64,000 bases of DNA from Rariglobus sp. (GCA_029266495.1 JAQSWS010000049.1:1-64000), one strand, 5' to 3'; shown: positions 1-10,350, numbered from the stretch's first letter. The notes: generated by a model from the sequence alone, not told the origin. Numbers and translations are program-made.

Positions 1-1738
<1,738 letters not shown>

Positions 1739-1810
1739 GCTTGGGCGCCGGGAGCCGGTAACTCCGATTTGGGGTTCCTATTTCGTGTCTCCATGGTTCC
1801 GTAGTCACTC

Positions 1811-2281
1811 ATGATTTTGGTGAACGCCCCTGTTGTCATCTTCGATCCGGCCTTGTCTGTGATCGAACTGCGTGCCGAGCGGCGCACATTGATGAAGCGC
1901 TTGTGGCGCGGTGTGGCGGCGGACGGGACTGAGTTCGGCTTTGAACTGGATGGACCGCTCAAGCACCGGGACACATTTTTCCAGTCGAGCACCGCTCGCT
2001 ATGTCATCGTCCAAGAGGAGGAGCCGGTGCTTGAGGTGCTGATTGGCGATCTGCCCGCATCGGCCACGGCGGGGATCGGGTGGGCGGTGGGGAATCTCCA
2101 TCTGGAATTTTCGTCCGAGGCGACGCGGTTGCTCACGCCGGATGAACCGGCGGCACGGCAGTTGTTTGACCGGATCCAAATTAATTACCTGCCGACTATC
2201 GCGGTGTTTCGCCCGGGTCGGTTTAAACGCAGTGTGAGCGCCCCGTTGGTCGATGAACTCGGACCCAGCCATAAACACTGA
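1811..2281 (+). CDS. ureE: urease accessory protein UreE (nickel metallochaperone)
   Basis: A 156-residue protein that in characterised systems binds nickel and delivers it to the UreDFG-apo-urease complex. It has the two-domain UreE layout: an N-terminal beta-rich peptide-binding-like half, and a ferredoxin-like half around the GWAVGNLHL segment (residues 93-101), corresponding to the family's conserved GN-H region. The C-terminal His tail is minimal (SHKH), unlike the long His-rich tails of Klebsiella UreE, so nickel storage capacity is probably low. The ATG at 1811 is chosen because it sits 72 bp after ureC with no earlier in-frame start that fits. Its 3' end overlaps ureF by 29 bp, which suggests translational coupling. 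Confidence 0.93.
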   Translation: MILVNAPVVIFDPALSVIELRAERRTLMKRLWRGVAADGTEFGFELDGPLKHRDTFFQSSTARYVIVQEEEPVLEVLIGDLPASATAGIGWAVGNLHLEFSSEATRLLTPDEPAARQLFDRIQINYLPTIAVFRPGRFKRSVSAPLVDELGPSHKH

Positions 2282-2972
2282 CGCGCGCTGGTTGGTCGGC
2301 TTGCTGCAAGCCGGCGATTCCTATTATCCAACGGGGGCCTATGCGCATTCGTTCGGGCTCGAAGGGCTTGTGCAGGCGGGGATGGTCAAGGACCGGGCGA
2401 CATTGCGAGAGTTTATCTTTTTGTCGGTGCTGCCGGCATTGCGTCAGGCGGAGTTGCCGCTGGCGTCGCATGCCTATGTGGCATTCGAGCCAACTGCACC
2501 GAATTGGGTGGGGGTCGGCGAACTGTGTGTGTTGTCGCACGCGTTGAAGAGTGCAAAGGAGGCACGCACGGCGACGGAGAATATCGGCCGGCAGCGCGCG
2601 GAGCTGGCGGCGGCGCTGCACGGACATCCACTGGCGGCGGAATATCTGGAGCGCGCTGCGGCGGGCGGGTGGCCGTTTTCATCGGCGATCTCGGCGGCAC
2701 TGGAGGGCCGCGTGCTCGGTGCGCCGCGCGAGGCGGTGCTGGCGGGAGTGATGTATGCGTCGATCGGCGGACTGCTGGCGGCTTCGATGAAGATCATGCG
2801 CATCGGCCAGAATGCGAGTCAGTCGCTGCTCACCGAGGCGCTGGGGCAGGCGCCATCAGTTATTGCGGCGGCGGCGAGCGTGCCGGTGGCTGAAATCGGC
2901 TGGTTCAATCCGTGGCTCGACATCGCGGCGGCAAGGCACGAGACGGCGGATGGCCGGATGTTTATATCTTGA
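2253..2972 (+). CDS. ureF: urease accessory protein UreF
   Basis: All-helical accessory factor (239 aa) that in characterised systems acts with UreD and gates UreG GTPase activity during nickel insertion. The N-terminus reads [20 protein letters not shown], the typical UreF opening with the S/YP-G-aYaHS-GLE pattern. The rest is Ala-rich helix with no catalytic motif, as expected. It starts inside ureE (29-bp overlap) and is followed by a repeat-filled 103-bp gap before ureG. That gap is the only loose junction among the accessory genes. Confidence 0.93.
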   Translation: MNSDPAINTDARWLVGLLQAGDSYYPTGAYAHSFGLEGLVQAGMVKDRATLREFIFLSVLPALRQAELPLASHAYVAFEPTAPNWVGVGELCVLSHALKSAKEARTATENIGRQRAELAAALHGHPLAAEYLERAAAGGWPFSSAISAALEGRVLGAPREAVLAGVMYASIGGLLAASMKIMRIGQNASQSLLTEALGQAPSVIAAAASVPVAEIGWFNPWLDIAAARHETADGRMFIS

Positions 2973-3067
2973 AGTAGCGAGTAGTGAGTCGCGGGTAGCG
3001 AGCGTTCCAATCATCCTAAACTGCCGCTGCATTTCTACTCGCTACCCACTACTCGCTACTTGCTACT
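2973..3067. repeat. inverted word repeat in the ureF-ureG spacer
   Basis: Starting directly after the ureF stop, the left arm (2973-3002) and right arm (3036-3067) are near-complementary. The core AGTAGCGAGTAGTG on the left pairs with CACTACTCGCTACT on the right. Each arm is itself built of repeated GTAGCGA/GTAGTGA words. The loop is about 33 nt. It could fold as a long hairpin in the urease transcript and separate ureF from ureG translation. I see no U-run of a classic terminator. Confidence 0.8.
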
Positions 3068-3075
3068 TTCTGCCT

Positions 3076-3696
3076 ATGACACGTCCTCCTCGCATCGGCA
3101 TCGGCGGTCCGGTTGGTTCCGGCAAGACCATGCTTTGTCTCAAACTCTGCCAGACGCTGCGCGAGCGCTACTCGATGGCGGTCGTGACCAACGACATCTA
3201 TTGCTCCGAGGATGCGCAGTTTCTGATCCAGCACAGTGCACTTCCGTCCGAACGCATCGCAGGTGTCGAGACGGGTGGGTGTCCGCACACCGCCATCCGT
3301 GACGACACCACAATGAACGAACAGGCCTGCCGTGTGCTGGAGGCGAAGTTTCCCGACCTCGACTTGTTGCTCGTGGAGAGTGGCGGGGACAATCTCACCG
3401 CGACCTTTTCGCCGGAGTTGGTCGATGCGTTTATCTACGTCATTGACGTGGCGGAGGGAGACAAGATTCCGCGCAAGGGCGGCCCGGCTATTCGCCACAG
3501 CGATCTGCTCATCATCAATAAAATCGACCTGGCTCCGCTGGTGGGCGCCGACCTCGGCGTCATGGAGCGCGATGCAAAGGTGCAACGCGGGACGAAGCCG
3601 TTTCTTTTCTGCGACCTCAAGCGTGAGCATAACCTCGACGCCGTGATTGCCTGGATTGAGCGCGAGGTGCTGTTCGCGCGGAAGGCACGCACCTGA
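3076..3696 (+). CDS. ureG: urease accessory GTPase UreG
   Basis: SIMIBI-class GTPase (206 aa) that powers nickel insertion into urease. P-loop GPVGSGKT is at residues 11-18. The nickel-binding Cys-Pro-His motif is at 69-71 ([14 protein letters not shown]). The G4-like NKIDLA guanine-specificity motif lies in the C-terminal third. The ATG at 3076 gives the normal UreG length. The frame stays open further upstream through the spacer repeat, but that extension would encode repeat sequence and is rejected. The stop overlaps the ureD ATG by one base (TGATG). Confidence 0.97.
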   Translation: MTRPPRIGIGGPVGSGKTMLCLKLCQTLRERYSMAVVTNDIYCSEDAQFLIQHSALPSERIAGVETGGCPHTAIRDDTTMNEQACRVLEAKFPDLDLLLVESGGDNLTATFSPELVDAFIYVIDVAEGDKIPRKGGPAIRHSDLLIINKIDLAPLVGADLGVMERDAKVQRGTKPFLFCDLKREHNLDAVIAWIEREVLFARKART

Positions 3697-4529
3697 TGAG
3701 CGGGTTTTCCGGCCATCTTTCCTTGCGTGCCGAATTGCGTCCGGACGGGCGCACGGCGGTTGGCGCCCAGGCATTTCGTGCTCCCTATCATGTGAGCAAG
3801 CCCTACTGGGATGCCGAGACGCGCACGTTGCTGGTGCAGGTGGTGAATCCGACTGCGGGGATTTTATCGGGTGACCGGCTGGAGTCGTCCGTTGAAGTGG
3901 GGGCGGGCGCGGCGTTGCTACTGACGACGCCGAGCGCGAGCCGGGTGTTCAAGATGCGCGAAGGCGAGGCGTTGAGCACCCAGCGTTTTAATGTCGAGGC
4001 GGGCGGCTGGCTGGAGGTGATGCCCGAACCGCTGGTGCCGCACCGTGGCAGTGTATTTCATCAGCGCACGTCGCTCATCGTTGCCGAAGGAGGCTCGGCT
4101 TTTTATGCCGATCTACTCATGCCGGGCCGGGTGGCTCACGGCGAGGCTTGGGAGTGGAACCGTCTCGTGCTTGAGCTCGATGTGCGACACGGCGGCGAGC
4201 GGTTGCTGCACGAACGCTTTGATCAGAACGGGGAGGGATTGCGGGCTCTTGCGGCCCTGGCCGGTGCGGGGGAGGGGGCCTGCTTTGGCAATGCCGTGGT
4301 GCTTGGCGCAGGAATGGATGCAGCGGGAGCGCCGTCCTGGCGCGATGCCTTGCACTCGCTGCACACCGATGGGGTATGGATAGGGGCGAGTCAGCTGCGC
4401 CTGGGCGGCGGCTGGAGCATCAAGTTCGTCGCGCCGGACGGCATCCGGTTAAAACAGAAGTTGGGGGCGATCCGGCGGATACTCGCCGGTCTGTGTCCGC
4501 ACCTGACGTGCGATGCGCGAAAGTTGTAG
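3696..4529 (+). CDS. ureD: urease accessory protein UreD (UreH)
   Basis: Scaffold accessory protein (277 aa) that in characterised systems docks on apo-urease and recruits UreF and UreG. It shows the family pattern: LVQVVNPTAGILSGDRL near residue 47-63, then a GAALLLTTPSASRVF segment and an EPLVPHRGSVF segment (about residues 112-122). Its start is fused to the end of ureG (TGATG), so it is coupled. In many genomes ureD opens the cluster. Here it closes it, and the next gene is convergent. Confidence 0.93.
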   Translation: MSGFSGHLSLRAELRPDGRTAVGAQAFRAPYHVSKPYWDAETRTLLVQVVNPTAGILSGDRLESSVEVGAGAALLLTTPSASRVFKMREGEALSTQRFNVEAGGWLEVMPEPLVPHRGSVFHQRTSLIVAEGGSAFYADLLMPGRVAHGEAWEWNRLVLELDVRHGGERLLHERFDQNGEGLRALAALAGAGEGACFGNAVVLGAGMDAAGAPSWRDALHSLHTDGVWIGASQLRLGGGWSIKFVAPDGIRLKQKLGAIRRILAGLCPHLTCDARKL

Positions 4530-4532
4530 CTG

Positions 4533-4698
4533 GGGGACTCGGCCGAAACTAAAATACCCATTCTGCTTGGGTCTTGAAGCGCGATCCGGCGTCGCCGCCT
4601 GCGGTCATTTACCCTTGGTAAACTTCCCTTGTCGGCTCCTTGGCTGGCACTCCAATCCCGGCGCAGCTTTGGTATTTTGGTTTCGTCCGAATCCCTTA
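4533..4698. repeat. inverted-repeat element between convergent stops
   Basis: The spacer between the convergent ureD and the small membrane gene is bounded by two 24-bp inverted arms. Positions 4535-4558 carry GGACTCGGCCGAAACTAAAA plus TACC. Positions 4671-4694 are complementary with three mismatches. A 57-bp segment (4642-4698) recurs at 45754-45810 with about eight mismatches. It may act as a bidirectional terminator or be a small non-coding mobile unit. Confidence 0.8.
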
Positions 4699-4914
4699 CG
4701 ACTCCGAGCGGGACCGGTAGATCTTGATTGCGAGGATCGTGAGGCCAACGAGCAGCAGGCATCCGAGAGGGAGCTTGGCATGCTCAATCCCGCCGGACAG
4801 ATCCCAAGTCAGACCGTGGCCGCCGTCATGGCCGGGATGGGCGAAGGCGACGGCGGGCAGGAGTGACAGGGTGGCGAGCAGCTTGAAAAAACGGGAGACG
4901 GGGACGGGTTTCAT
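4696..4914 (-). CDS. small exported His-rich single-pass membrane protein
   Basis: A 72-residue protein with a Sec-type signal (basic start, hydrophobic core, cleavage expected after VAFA). A short His-rich segment HPGHDGGHG follows, then one membrane helix (about residues 49-65) and a basic tail. The HPGH opening of the mature part resembles the start of HupE/UreJ nickel permeases, but the remaining helices of that family are absent. It is convergent with ureD, so a link to nickel handling is only a guess. Its stop codon is the last base triplet of the spacer repeat. Confidence 0.6.
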   Translation of the reverse strand: MKPVPVSRFFKLLATLSLLPAVAFAHPGHDGGHGLTWDLSGGIEHAKLPLGCLLLVGLTILAIKIYRSRSES

Positions 4915-4967
4915 AGAAGTAATGTGAGCAAAAAACGAGCCATGCGGCTATGGACATCCCGCCCGCG

Positions 4968-5720
4968 TTAGCGCGCAAGCAGTTGTTTGGTAAGAAACGC
5001 GGTTTGGAGGGAGGCGATTTCCTTGATGCCCTTTTGGGCGAGGCCGAGCAGGCTTTGGAGCTGTTCGTGGGTGAAGGTGGCTTCCTCGCCGGAGCCCTGG
5101 ACTTCGACGAATTTACCCTGGCCCGTCATGACGATGTTGAAATCCACCTCGGCGTCCTTGTCCTCGACATAGGGCAGATCGAGCAGTTCGCGGCCGTCGA
5201 AGATGCCCACGCTCACGGCGGCGACGCTGTCGTTCAGCGGGTTCTCCGGGATGCGTTTGGCGTCGAGGAGCGTCTGGATGGCGAGGCGGGCCGCGAGGTA
5301 GGCGCCGGTGATCGAGGCGGTGCGGGTGCCGCCATCAGCCTGAAGGACGTCGCAGTCGATCCAGAGGGTGTTTTCCCCCAGCTTGCGAAGATCGAGCACG
5401 GCGCGCAGCGAGCGGCCGATGAGGCGCTGGATTTCGACGGTCCGGCCATCGAGCTTGCCACGGGAGATGTCGCGCTGCTTGCGCTCGTGGGTGCTGTAGG
5501 GGAGAAGCGAATACTCCGCGGTGAGCCAGCCGCCGGGGACGCGCTGTTGCTTCATCCAGGTGGGGACCTTGGGTTCGATCGTGGCTGCGCAAATGACACG
5601 GGTCTGACCAAAGGAGACGAGCACCGAGCCGGTGGCATGCGGGGCGATGCCAGCCTCAAAGGTGATGGAGCGAAGCTGATCGGCCTTGCGGCCGTCGGCG
5701 CGGGGGGCGTTTGACGTCAT
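4968..5720 (-). CDS. rph: ribonuclease PH
   Basis: Phosphorolytic 3'-5' exoribonuclease (250 aa) that trims tRNA 3' ends using phosphate. The N-terminus RADGRKADQLR and the SVLVSFGQTRVICAA segment are typical. The phosphate-binding and catalytic region is seen around GGTRTASITGAYLA (about residues 128-141). The C-terminus is of normal length. The ATG is at 5720. It is divergent from the dehydrogenase gene, so the promoter region lies between 5721 and about 5850. Confidence 0.97.
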   Translation of the reverse strand: MTSNAPRADGRKADQLRSITFEAGIAPHATGSVLVSFGQTRVICAATIEPKVPTWMKQQRVPGGWLTAEYSLLPYSTHERKQRDISRGKLDGRTVEIQRLIGRSLRAVLDLRKLGENTLWIDCDVLQADGGTRTASITGAYLAARLAIQTLLDAKRIPENPLNDSVAAVSVGIFDGRELLDLPYVEDKDAEVDFNIVMTGQGKFVEVQGSGEEATFTHEQLQSLLGLAQKGIKEIASLQTAFLTKQLLAR

Positions 5721-5796
5721 AAAGGGGCAGGCTAGCCCCCGCAGACAGGCGACGGCTACTGCAAAATGGAGCGAGAAGCCCCGCTGTTACCCGCAA

Positions 5797-6759
5797 TTGA
5801 CTGCCCAAACGAGTGCAGGGGACCTGAATAATGGAATTGTTTCCCCGCGTGTGGACCTGGTGCCCGGGTTGCATACGAAGACGTCGATCCAGGAGCATCC
5901 CGAACTGCTCGCTGACGTGGAGGTGATCTTTTCAGGTTGGGGTGCGCCGGTGATGGACGAGGCGTTTCTTGCGGCCGCCCCGAAGCTGCGGGCGGTTTTT
6001 TATGGGGCGGGATCGATCAAGGCGATGACGCCGGACGCGTTCTGGACCCGGGGCATCGCGGTGACCAGCGCCTATGCGATGAACGCCATTCCCGTGTCGG
6101 AGTTTACGCTGGCGAGTATTCTGCTTTCGCTGAAACGAGCCTGGTATTACGTGCTCGAAACCAAGCGGCTCGGGGCCTATCCGCCCAAGCTAAAGCCGCC
6201 GGGCGCCTATGGCAGCAAGGTCGGGCTCATCTCGTTTGGCATGATCGGGCGCCTGGTGCGCGAGCGTCTGCTGCCTTTCAATCTGGATGTGTGGGTCTAC
6301 GACCCCTTCCTGACTCCGGAGCAGGCGGCGGAGTTCAATGTGACGCTCGTGTCGCTGGATGAAATTTTTACGCATTGCGACGTGGTTTCCCTTCACACGC
6401 CCTGGCTCAAGCAGACCGAAGGCATGATTTGCGGACGTCATTTTGATCTCATGAAATCGGGCTCGACCTTTATCAACACGGCGCGCGGCGCGATCGTGAA
6501 CGAGTCCGAGATGATCGAAGTGCTGACACGGCGGCCCGAAGTCACGGCGCTGCTGGATGTGACCTGGCCGGAGCCGCCGGTCGCGGGTTCACCGCTTTAC
6601 GACCTGCCGAATGTCGTGCTCACCCCTCATATCGCCGGTTCGCAGGAGACCGAATGCCGTCGCATGGGGCAGCTCATGATCGACGAGTTCGACCGGTGGG
6701 CGAAGGGCGAGCCGATGCGGTGGGCGATTTCGAAGGAGAAGGCGGCGATCCTGGCCTGA
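5797..6759 (+). CDS. D-isomer 2-hydroxyacid dehydrogenase family protein
   Basis: NAD-dependent oxidoreductase of the phosphoglycerate/glycerate dehydrogenase type; substrate unknown. The Rossmann segment VGLISFGMIGRLVRERL carries an unusual SFGMIG in place of the classic GxGxxG. Catalytic Arg is in NTARGAIVNE, and Glu and His are expected around DVTWPEPP and LTPHIAG. The 5' end is unresolved. The frame is open from a TTG at 5686 inside rph, with further starts at TTG 5797 and GTG 5851, none with a clear ribosome site. The first beta strand normally present before the VDLVPG segment is not recognisable. The start given is a compromise, and a 5' deletion is possible. Confidence 0.75.
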   Translation: MTAQTSAGDLNNGIVSPRVDLVPGLHTKTSIQEHPELLADVEVIFSGWGAPVMDEAFLAAAPKLRAVFYGAGSIKAMTPDAFWTRGIAVTSAYAMNAIPVSEFTLASILLSLKRAWYYVLETKRLGAYPPKLKPPGAYGSKVGLISFGMIGRLVRERLLPFNLDVWVYDPFLTPEQAAEFNVTLVSLDEIFTHCDVVSLHTPWLKQTEGMICGRHFDLMKSGSTFINTARGAIVNESEMIEVLTRRPEVTALLDVTWPEPPVAGSPLYDLPNVVLTPHIAGSQETECRRMGQLMIDEFDRWAKGEPMRWAISKEKAAILA

Positions 6760-6761
6760 GC

Positions 6762-6832
6762 CTGGAACGGCGGTCGAATCGGGTCGTCCCAACATCTTGC
6801 GCGATGCTCCGGCGTCCGACTGCCGTTTCCAG
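6762..6832. repeat. hairpin downstream of the dehydrogenase
   Basis: Inverted arms 6762-6776 (CTGGAACGGCGGTCG) and 6817-6832 (CGACTGCCGTTTCCAG) pair over 15 positions with one bulge and one mismatch, enclosing about 40 nt. It lies between the dehydrogenase stop and aroB and may end the upstream transcript, but there is no T-run. Confidence 0.55.
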
Positions 6833-6892
6833 ACTGAGCGGTCGGGCGTGCCGGAGGTTGACCCTGGGCGCTCGCTGACGTTTAACCCGCTC

Positions 6893-7978
6893 ATGGTTCA
6901 GAGCCTTACCGTCAATCTCGGCGAACGCAGTTATCCCATCCATTTCGGCGCGGATGTCGCCCCGGCCGTGCGCGCGGAGGTCAATGCGCTTGTCGCGGCA
7001 GGGCGCAAGGTCGCCATTGTTACTGATCGCAATCTGGCGCGCACCCAGCGCGATGCCCTGCACGCCATGTTTGGCGAGCAACCCATGCTCGTGCTGGAGC
7101 CCGGTGAAGAAACGAAGTCACTGGCCGAACTGGGGCGCGTGCTCGATTTTCTCGCCGAGCAACGCATCGACCGGGGCGGGGCCTTGTTTGCGGCGGGCGG
7201 GGGCGTGATTGGCGATCTCGCCGGATTTGCAGCGGCGTCCTACCTGCGCGGCATCGCCTTTTATCAAGTGCCCACGACGCTGCTCTCAATGGTGGACAGC
7301 TCGGTGGGCGGCAAAACCGGGATCAATCTCAAAGCGGGTAAAAACCTGGTCGGCGCGTTTCATCAACCGCGCGGCGTGTTCATTGGCACGAAGCTGCTCG
7401 CCACCCTGCCTCCACGCGAGTTTGCCGCGGGCATGGCCGAGGTCATCAAGACCGGGCTTCTGGGCGACGCGGATTTGTTTGCCCAACTCGAAAAGGCCCC
7501 GCTCACCGTCGAAAGCCCTGAATTGGGTGCGGTCATCCGACGTTGCTGTGCGCTCAAGGCGGGGGTGGTCGAGGCCGATGAACACGAGACCGCCAGGGAG
7601 GGCGGACGTGCGCTGCTTAATCTTGGCCACACTTTCGGGCACGCCATCGAGCAGGTGACCGGCTACGGCCATTACTTGCACGGCGAGGCGGTGGCGATCG
7701 GCCTGGCGGCGGCGGTCCGCCTCTCGCAAAAACTCGGCCATGTGAACGCGACCGAAGTCGCGCGCGTCGACGCCGTGCTGACCGCTCATGCGCTGCCGGT
7801 GAAGCTGCGCGAACCGCTGCCGCTCGGCCCGTTGATGGCCGCGATGGCGCGCGACAAGAAGGTGCGGGCCGGAGCATTGCGTTTTGTCGTGCTCAAATCA
7901 TTCGGGAACGCGGCCACCCAGGGTGCTGTCGATCCTCTGCTGGCCGAGGAGAGTTTCCGCGAAGTCGGCGCAATCTGA
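6893..7978 (+). CDS. aroB: 3-dehydroquinate synthase
   Basis: Second step of the shikimate pathway (361 aa): NAD- and metal-dependent conversion of DAHP to 3-dehydroquinate. Visible motifs are AAGGGVIGDLAGFAAASYLRG for the NAD/substrate region and VPTTLLSMVDSSVGGKTGIN. The metal ligands come from the segment with NLGHTFGHAIE and HGEAVAIG. The ATG at 6893 gives MVQSLTVNLGERSYPI, the usual start. The upstream open frame is not conserved-looking. The next gene follows after 15 bp. Confidence 0.97.
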   Translation: MVQSLTVNLGERSYPIHFGADVAPAVRAEVNALVAAGRKVAIVTDRNLARTQRDALHAMFGEQPMLVLEPGEETKSLAELGRVLDFLAEQRIDRGGALFAAGGGVIGDLAGFAAASYLRGIAFYQVPTTLLSMVDSSVGGKTGINLKAGKNLVGAFHQPRGVFIGTKLLATLPPREFAAGMAEVIKTGLLGDADLFAQLEKAPLTVESPELGAVIRRCCALKAGVVEADEHETAREGGRALLNLGHTFGHAIEQVTGYGHYLHGEAVAIGLAAAVRLSQKLGHVNATEVARVDAVLTAHALPVKLREPLPLGPLMAAMARDKKVRAGALRFVVLKSFGNAATQGAVDPLLAEESFREVGAI

Positions 7979-7993
7979 ACCCACCCTGCCGCC

Positions 7994-8629
7994 ATGTCCG
8001 CCATCGACGAAGGGATTGTCCGCGAGTATTTCGAGCAGAACGGATTTCTGGTCCGTCAGGTTCGCAAGTATCAGGTTTCGGCGCGCAAAAAAACCGGCGA
8101 CGAGGAGATCGATCTTCTCGTTTACAACCCGGCCTGGCAACGGGGCGCGCGAAAGCCGGATTTTTTTCTATTCTCGAATGAACTGTCGCTGGTGCGGCGC
8201 GCGATGATCGCGGTCAAGGGCTGGCACACCGGTGTGTTCACGCCCAACATGCTGAAGAGTTCGCCGGAGATTTTTCGTTTTCTCGAAGACAACGTCCTCA
8301 AGGAAGCCACGCGCTTTTTTCCCGCGGCCGATGCGACGGAGGAAGGCGATGATCTCACCAAGATTCTCGTGCTGCCGAGCCTGCCGACCCAGGAGCCGTT
8401 TCGTTCGCAGAGTGTCGCCATGCTCAAGGAACGCGGAGTCGATGCGATCATTTCGTTTCGCTCCATGCTGCTCGACCTGATCGAAAAGACCGAGATCAAC
8501 CGCAACTACGGAAAGAGCGACACGCTCCAGGTGATCCGCATCTTGAAAAACTACGACCTGCTCCGAGACGCGCAGCTCGACCTGCTGCCCGAGCGCATCG
8601 TCACCGGCGGGCGTAAAACCAAACTTTGA
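7994..8629 (+). CDS. conserved hypothetical protein, possible nuclease-like fold
   Basis: A 211-residue soluble protein with no signal or membrane segment, wedged between aroB and lpxA; its stop overlaps the lpxA ATG (TGATG). I do not recognise a named family. An early segment, EIDLLVYNP, followed by MIAVKGWHT about 30 residues later, has the spacing of a restriction-endonuclease-like fold (D...xVK). However, the acidic residue of the E-x-K motif is replaced by Ala, so catalysis by that mechanism is doubtful. The C-terminal part is helical and charged. Confidence 0.75.
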   Translation: MSAIDEGIVREYFEQNGFLVRQVRKYQVSARKKTGDEEIDLLVYNPAWQRGARKPDFFLFSNELSLVRRAMIAVKGWHTGVFTPNMLKSSPEIFRFLEDNVLKEATRFFPAADATEEGDDLTKILVLPSLPTQEPFRSQSVAMLKERGVDAIISFRSMLLDLIEKTEINRNYGKSDTLQVIRILKNYDLLRDAQLDLLPERIVTGGRKTKL

Positions 8630-9390
8630 TGCCCACGCTCATTCATCCCTCCGCCATCGTCGAGGACGGCGCTCAACTCGGCGCCGATTGCGAAATCATG
8701 GCCCATGCGGTGATCACCCGGCATGCCGTGCTGGGCGACCGGGTGGTCGTGCATCCGGGCGCGGTGGTCGGCGGAGATCCGCAATACCTGAAATTTGACC
8801 GCGCCACCCCCAGTTTTGTGCGCGTCGGAGCGGGCACGGTGATTCGCGAAAACGTGACGCTTAACCGTGCGATCCATGCGGATCAGGCGACGGTTGTCGG
8901 CGAGCGCTGTTTCTTCATGGCGGGCAGTCACGCCGGGCATGATTGCACGGTGGGCGACGACGTGGTGCTGGCCAACAATGCGATGCTGGCCGGTCATGTG
9001 AGCGTGGGGGCGTTTTCGTTTATTGGCGGGGGCGCGGGCATTCATCAATTTTGCCGGATCGGCGAGAGCTGCATGGTGGCGGGAATCGCCCGCATCACGC
9101 AGGACCTGGCACCGTTTACGATCACGGCGGAGCGCGACGAGGTTTCAGGACTGAATCTCGTGGGGCTGAAGCGCCGCGGGTTTTCGCGCGACGCGATCCG
9201 TGAGTTGAAGGAGGCGTTTCGCGCCGTGTATTTCGGCACGGGCAATATTCGCGGGCTTGCGGCCTCGGCGCTGGCAGGCGGCGGTTATGCGACCGCCGAG
9301 GCGAGGCGGTTTCTGGAGTTTTTTGCTTTGGGGAAACGGGGCTTTGCCCGTGCCTCCCGGGTCGTGGTGAGCGATGACTCAGATGCGTAA
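8629..9390 (+). CDS. lpxA: acyl-ACP--UDP-N-acetylglucosamine O-acyltransferase
   Basis: First enzyme of lipid A synthesis (253 aa), a trimeric left-handed beta helix. Hexapeptide repeats run from IHPSAIVEDGAQLG through NAMLAGHVSVGAFSFIGG. The catalytic His is in the HAGHDCTVGDD segment. The helical C-terminus starts at LVGLKRRGFS. The ATG at 8629 is preferred over the adjoining TTG at 8626. Its presence implies an outer membrane with lipid A. It is coupled to the upstream gene (TGATG) and overlaps pdxA by 17 bp. Confidence 0.95.
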   Translation: MPTLIHPSAIVEDGAQLGADCEIMAHAVITRHAVLGDRVVVHPGAVVGGDPQYLKFDRATPSFVRVGAGTVIRENVTLNRAIHADQATVVGERCFFMAGSHAGHDCTVGDDVVLANNAMLAGHVSVGAFSFIGGGAGIHQFCRIGESCMVAGIARITQDLAPFTITAERDEVSGLNLVGLKRRGFSRDAIRELKEAFRAVYFGTGNIRGLAASALAGGGYATAEARRFLEFFALGKRGFARASRVVVSDDSDA

Positions 9391-10321
9391 GCTTGTTTTC
9401 ACGTGTGGAGACCCGGCCGGTGTCGGGCCTGAGATCATCGAGTCCTGGTTGCGATCGCATCCGGCTGAATCCATCGATGTAACCGTGGCGGGTCCGGCGC
9501 GCTGGCTCGCGACGCTGCCGGAGGGCGTTGAACGCGTGGCGGTGGGACCGGCCGATTATGCGGCGACTCCGGGCGTGCCCGACAAAACGGGAGCACGAGT
9601 CGCGCTTGCGGCAATGGAGGAGACGACGGCGGGTTGTCGCGACGGGCGTTTTTCGGGCGTCGTGACGGGACCGGTGAGCAAGGCTCAGCTGGCGGACGTC
9701 GGTTATCCGTTTCCCGGACAGACCGAGTTTTTTGCGGCCCGATGGGGCGGGGAGCCGGTGATGGCGTTTTGCGGCGGACGATTGCGCGTGGTGTTGCTCA
9801 CCTGGCATCTGCCGTTGCGCGACGTGGGGGCGCAACTCACGCGGGCGAATTTTGAGCGCACGGTGCATGCGGCCGATGCGTTGGTGCGCTCCGAGGGGAT
9901 TGCGCAGCCGCGCATCGCGGTGTGCGGGTTGAATCCGCACGCGGGTGAGGGCGGGCTTTTGGGCGACGAAGAGATCGTCACGATTGATCCGATTCTTGAC
10001 GCGTTGCGCGGTGGTTTCCCGGGATTGTCGCGGGCGCTGCCGGGCGACACGGCGTTTGCGCGGCAGCTGCGCGGGGAGTTCGATGTGGTGGTCGCGCTCT
10101 ATCATGACCAGGGACTCGCGCCGCTGAAGGTGGTTGATTTTGACGAGGCGGTGAATGTGACCCTCGGCCTGCCGTTTGTGCGCACGAGTCCGGATCACGG
10201 CACGGCATTTGGCATCGCCGGCAAGGGCGTGGCGAGCGCGACGAGTTTCGCAAATGCAGTGACGGTGGCCCGACGATTGATTGCGGTGAGGGAAGGGGAA
10301 CTTAAGCCGCGCGTCACTTGA
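9374..10321 (+). CDS. pdxA: 4-hydroxythreonine-4-phosphate dehydrogenase
   Basis: NAD-dependent enzyme of the DXP-dependent vitamin B6 pathway (315 aa). The start [19 protein letters not shown] is a typical GDPAGIGPE motif. FPGQTEFFA and the metal-binding His in [14 protein letters not shown] are present, as is the [15 protein letters not shown] signature near the end. The start lies inside lpxA. A second in-frame Met three codons later could be the real start. Confidence 0.96.
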   Translation: MTQMRKLVFTCGDPAGVGPEIIESWLRSHPAESIDVTVAGPARWLATLPEGVERVAVGPADYAATPGVPDKTGARVALAAMEETTAGCRDGRFSGVVTGPVSKAQLADVGYPFPGQTEFFAARWGGEPVMAFCGGRLRVVLLTWHLPLRDVGAQLTRANFERTVHAADALVRSEGIAQPRIAVCGLNPHAGEGGLLGDEEIVTIDPILDALRGGFPGLSRALPGDTAFARQLRGEFDVVVALYHDQGLAPLKVVDFDEAVNVTLGLPFVRTSPDHGTAFGIAGKGVASATSFANAVTVARRLIAVREGELKPRVT

Positions 10322-10350
10322 CGCGGGCGACTTCCCGGGAACGGTGCGGC

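Noticed and set aside
2812-3075. N-terminal extension of ureG through the spacer
   Set aside because: It would translate the end of ureF in another frame and the word repeat; UreG normally begins a few residues before the P-loop, as at 3076.
10318-10350. TTG start of the luciferase-like gene overlapping pdxA
   Set aside because: Adds eleven basic residues not expected in the family; GTG 10351 begins just before the conserved barrel.
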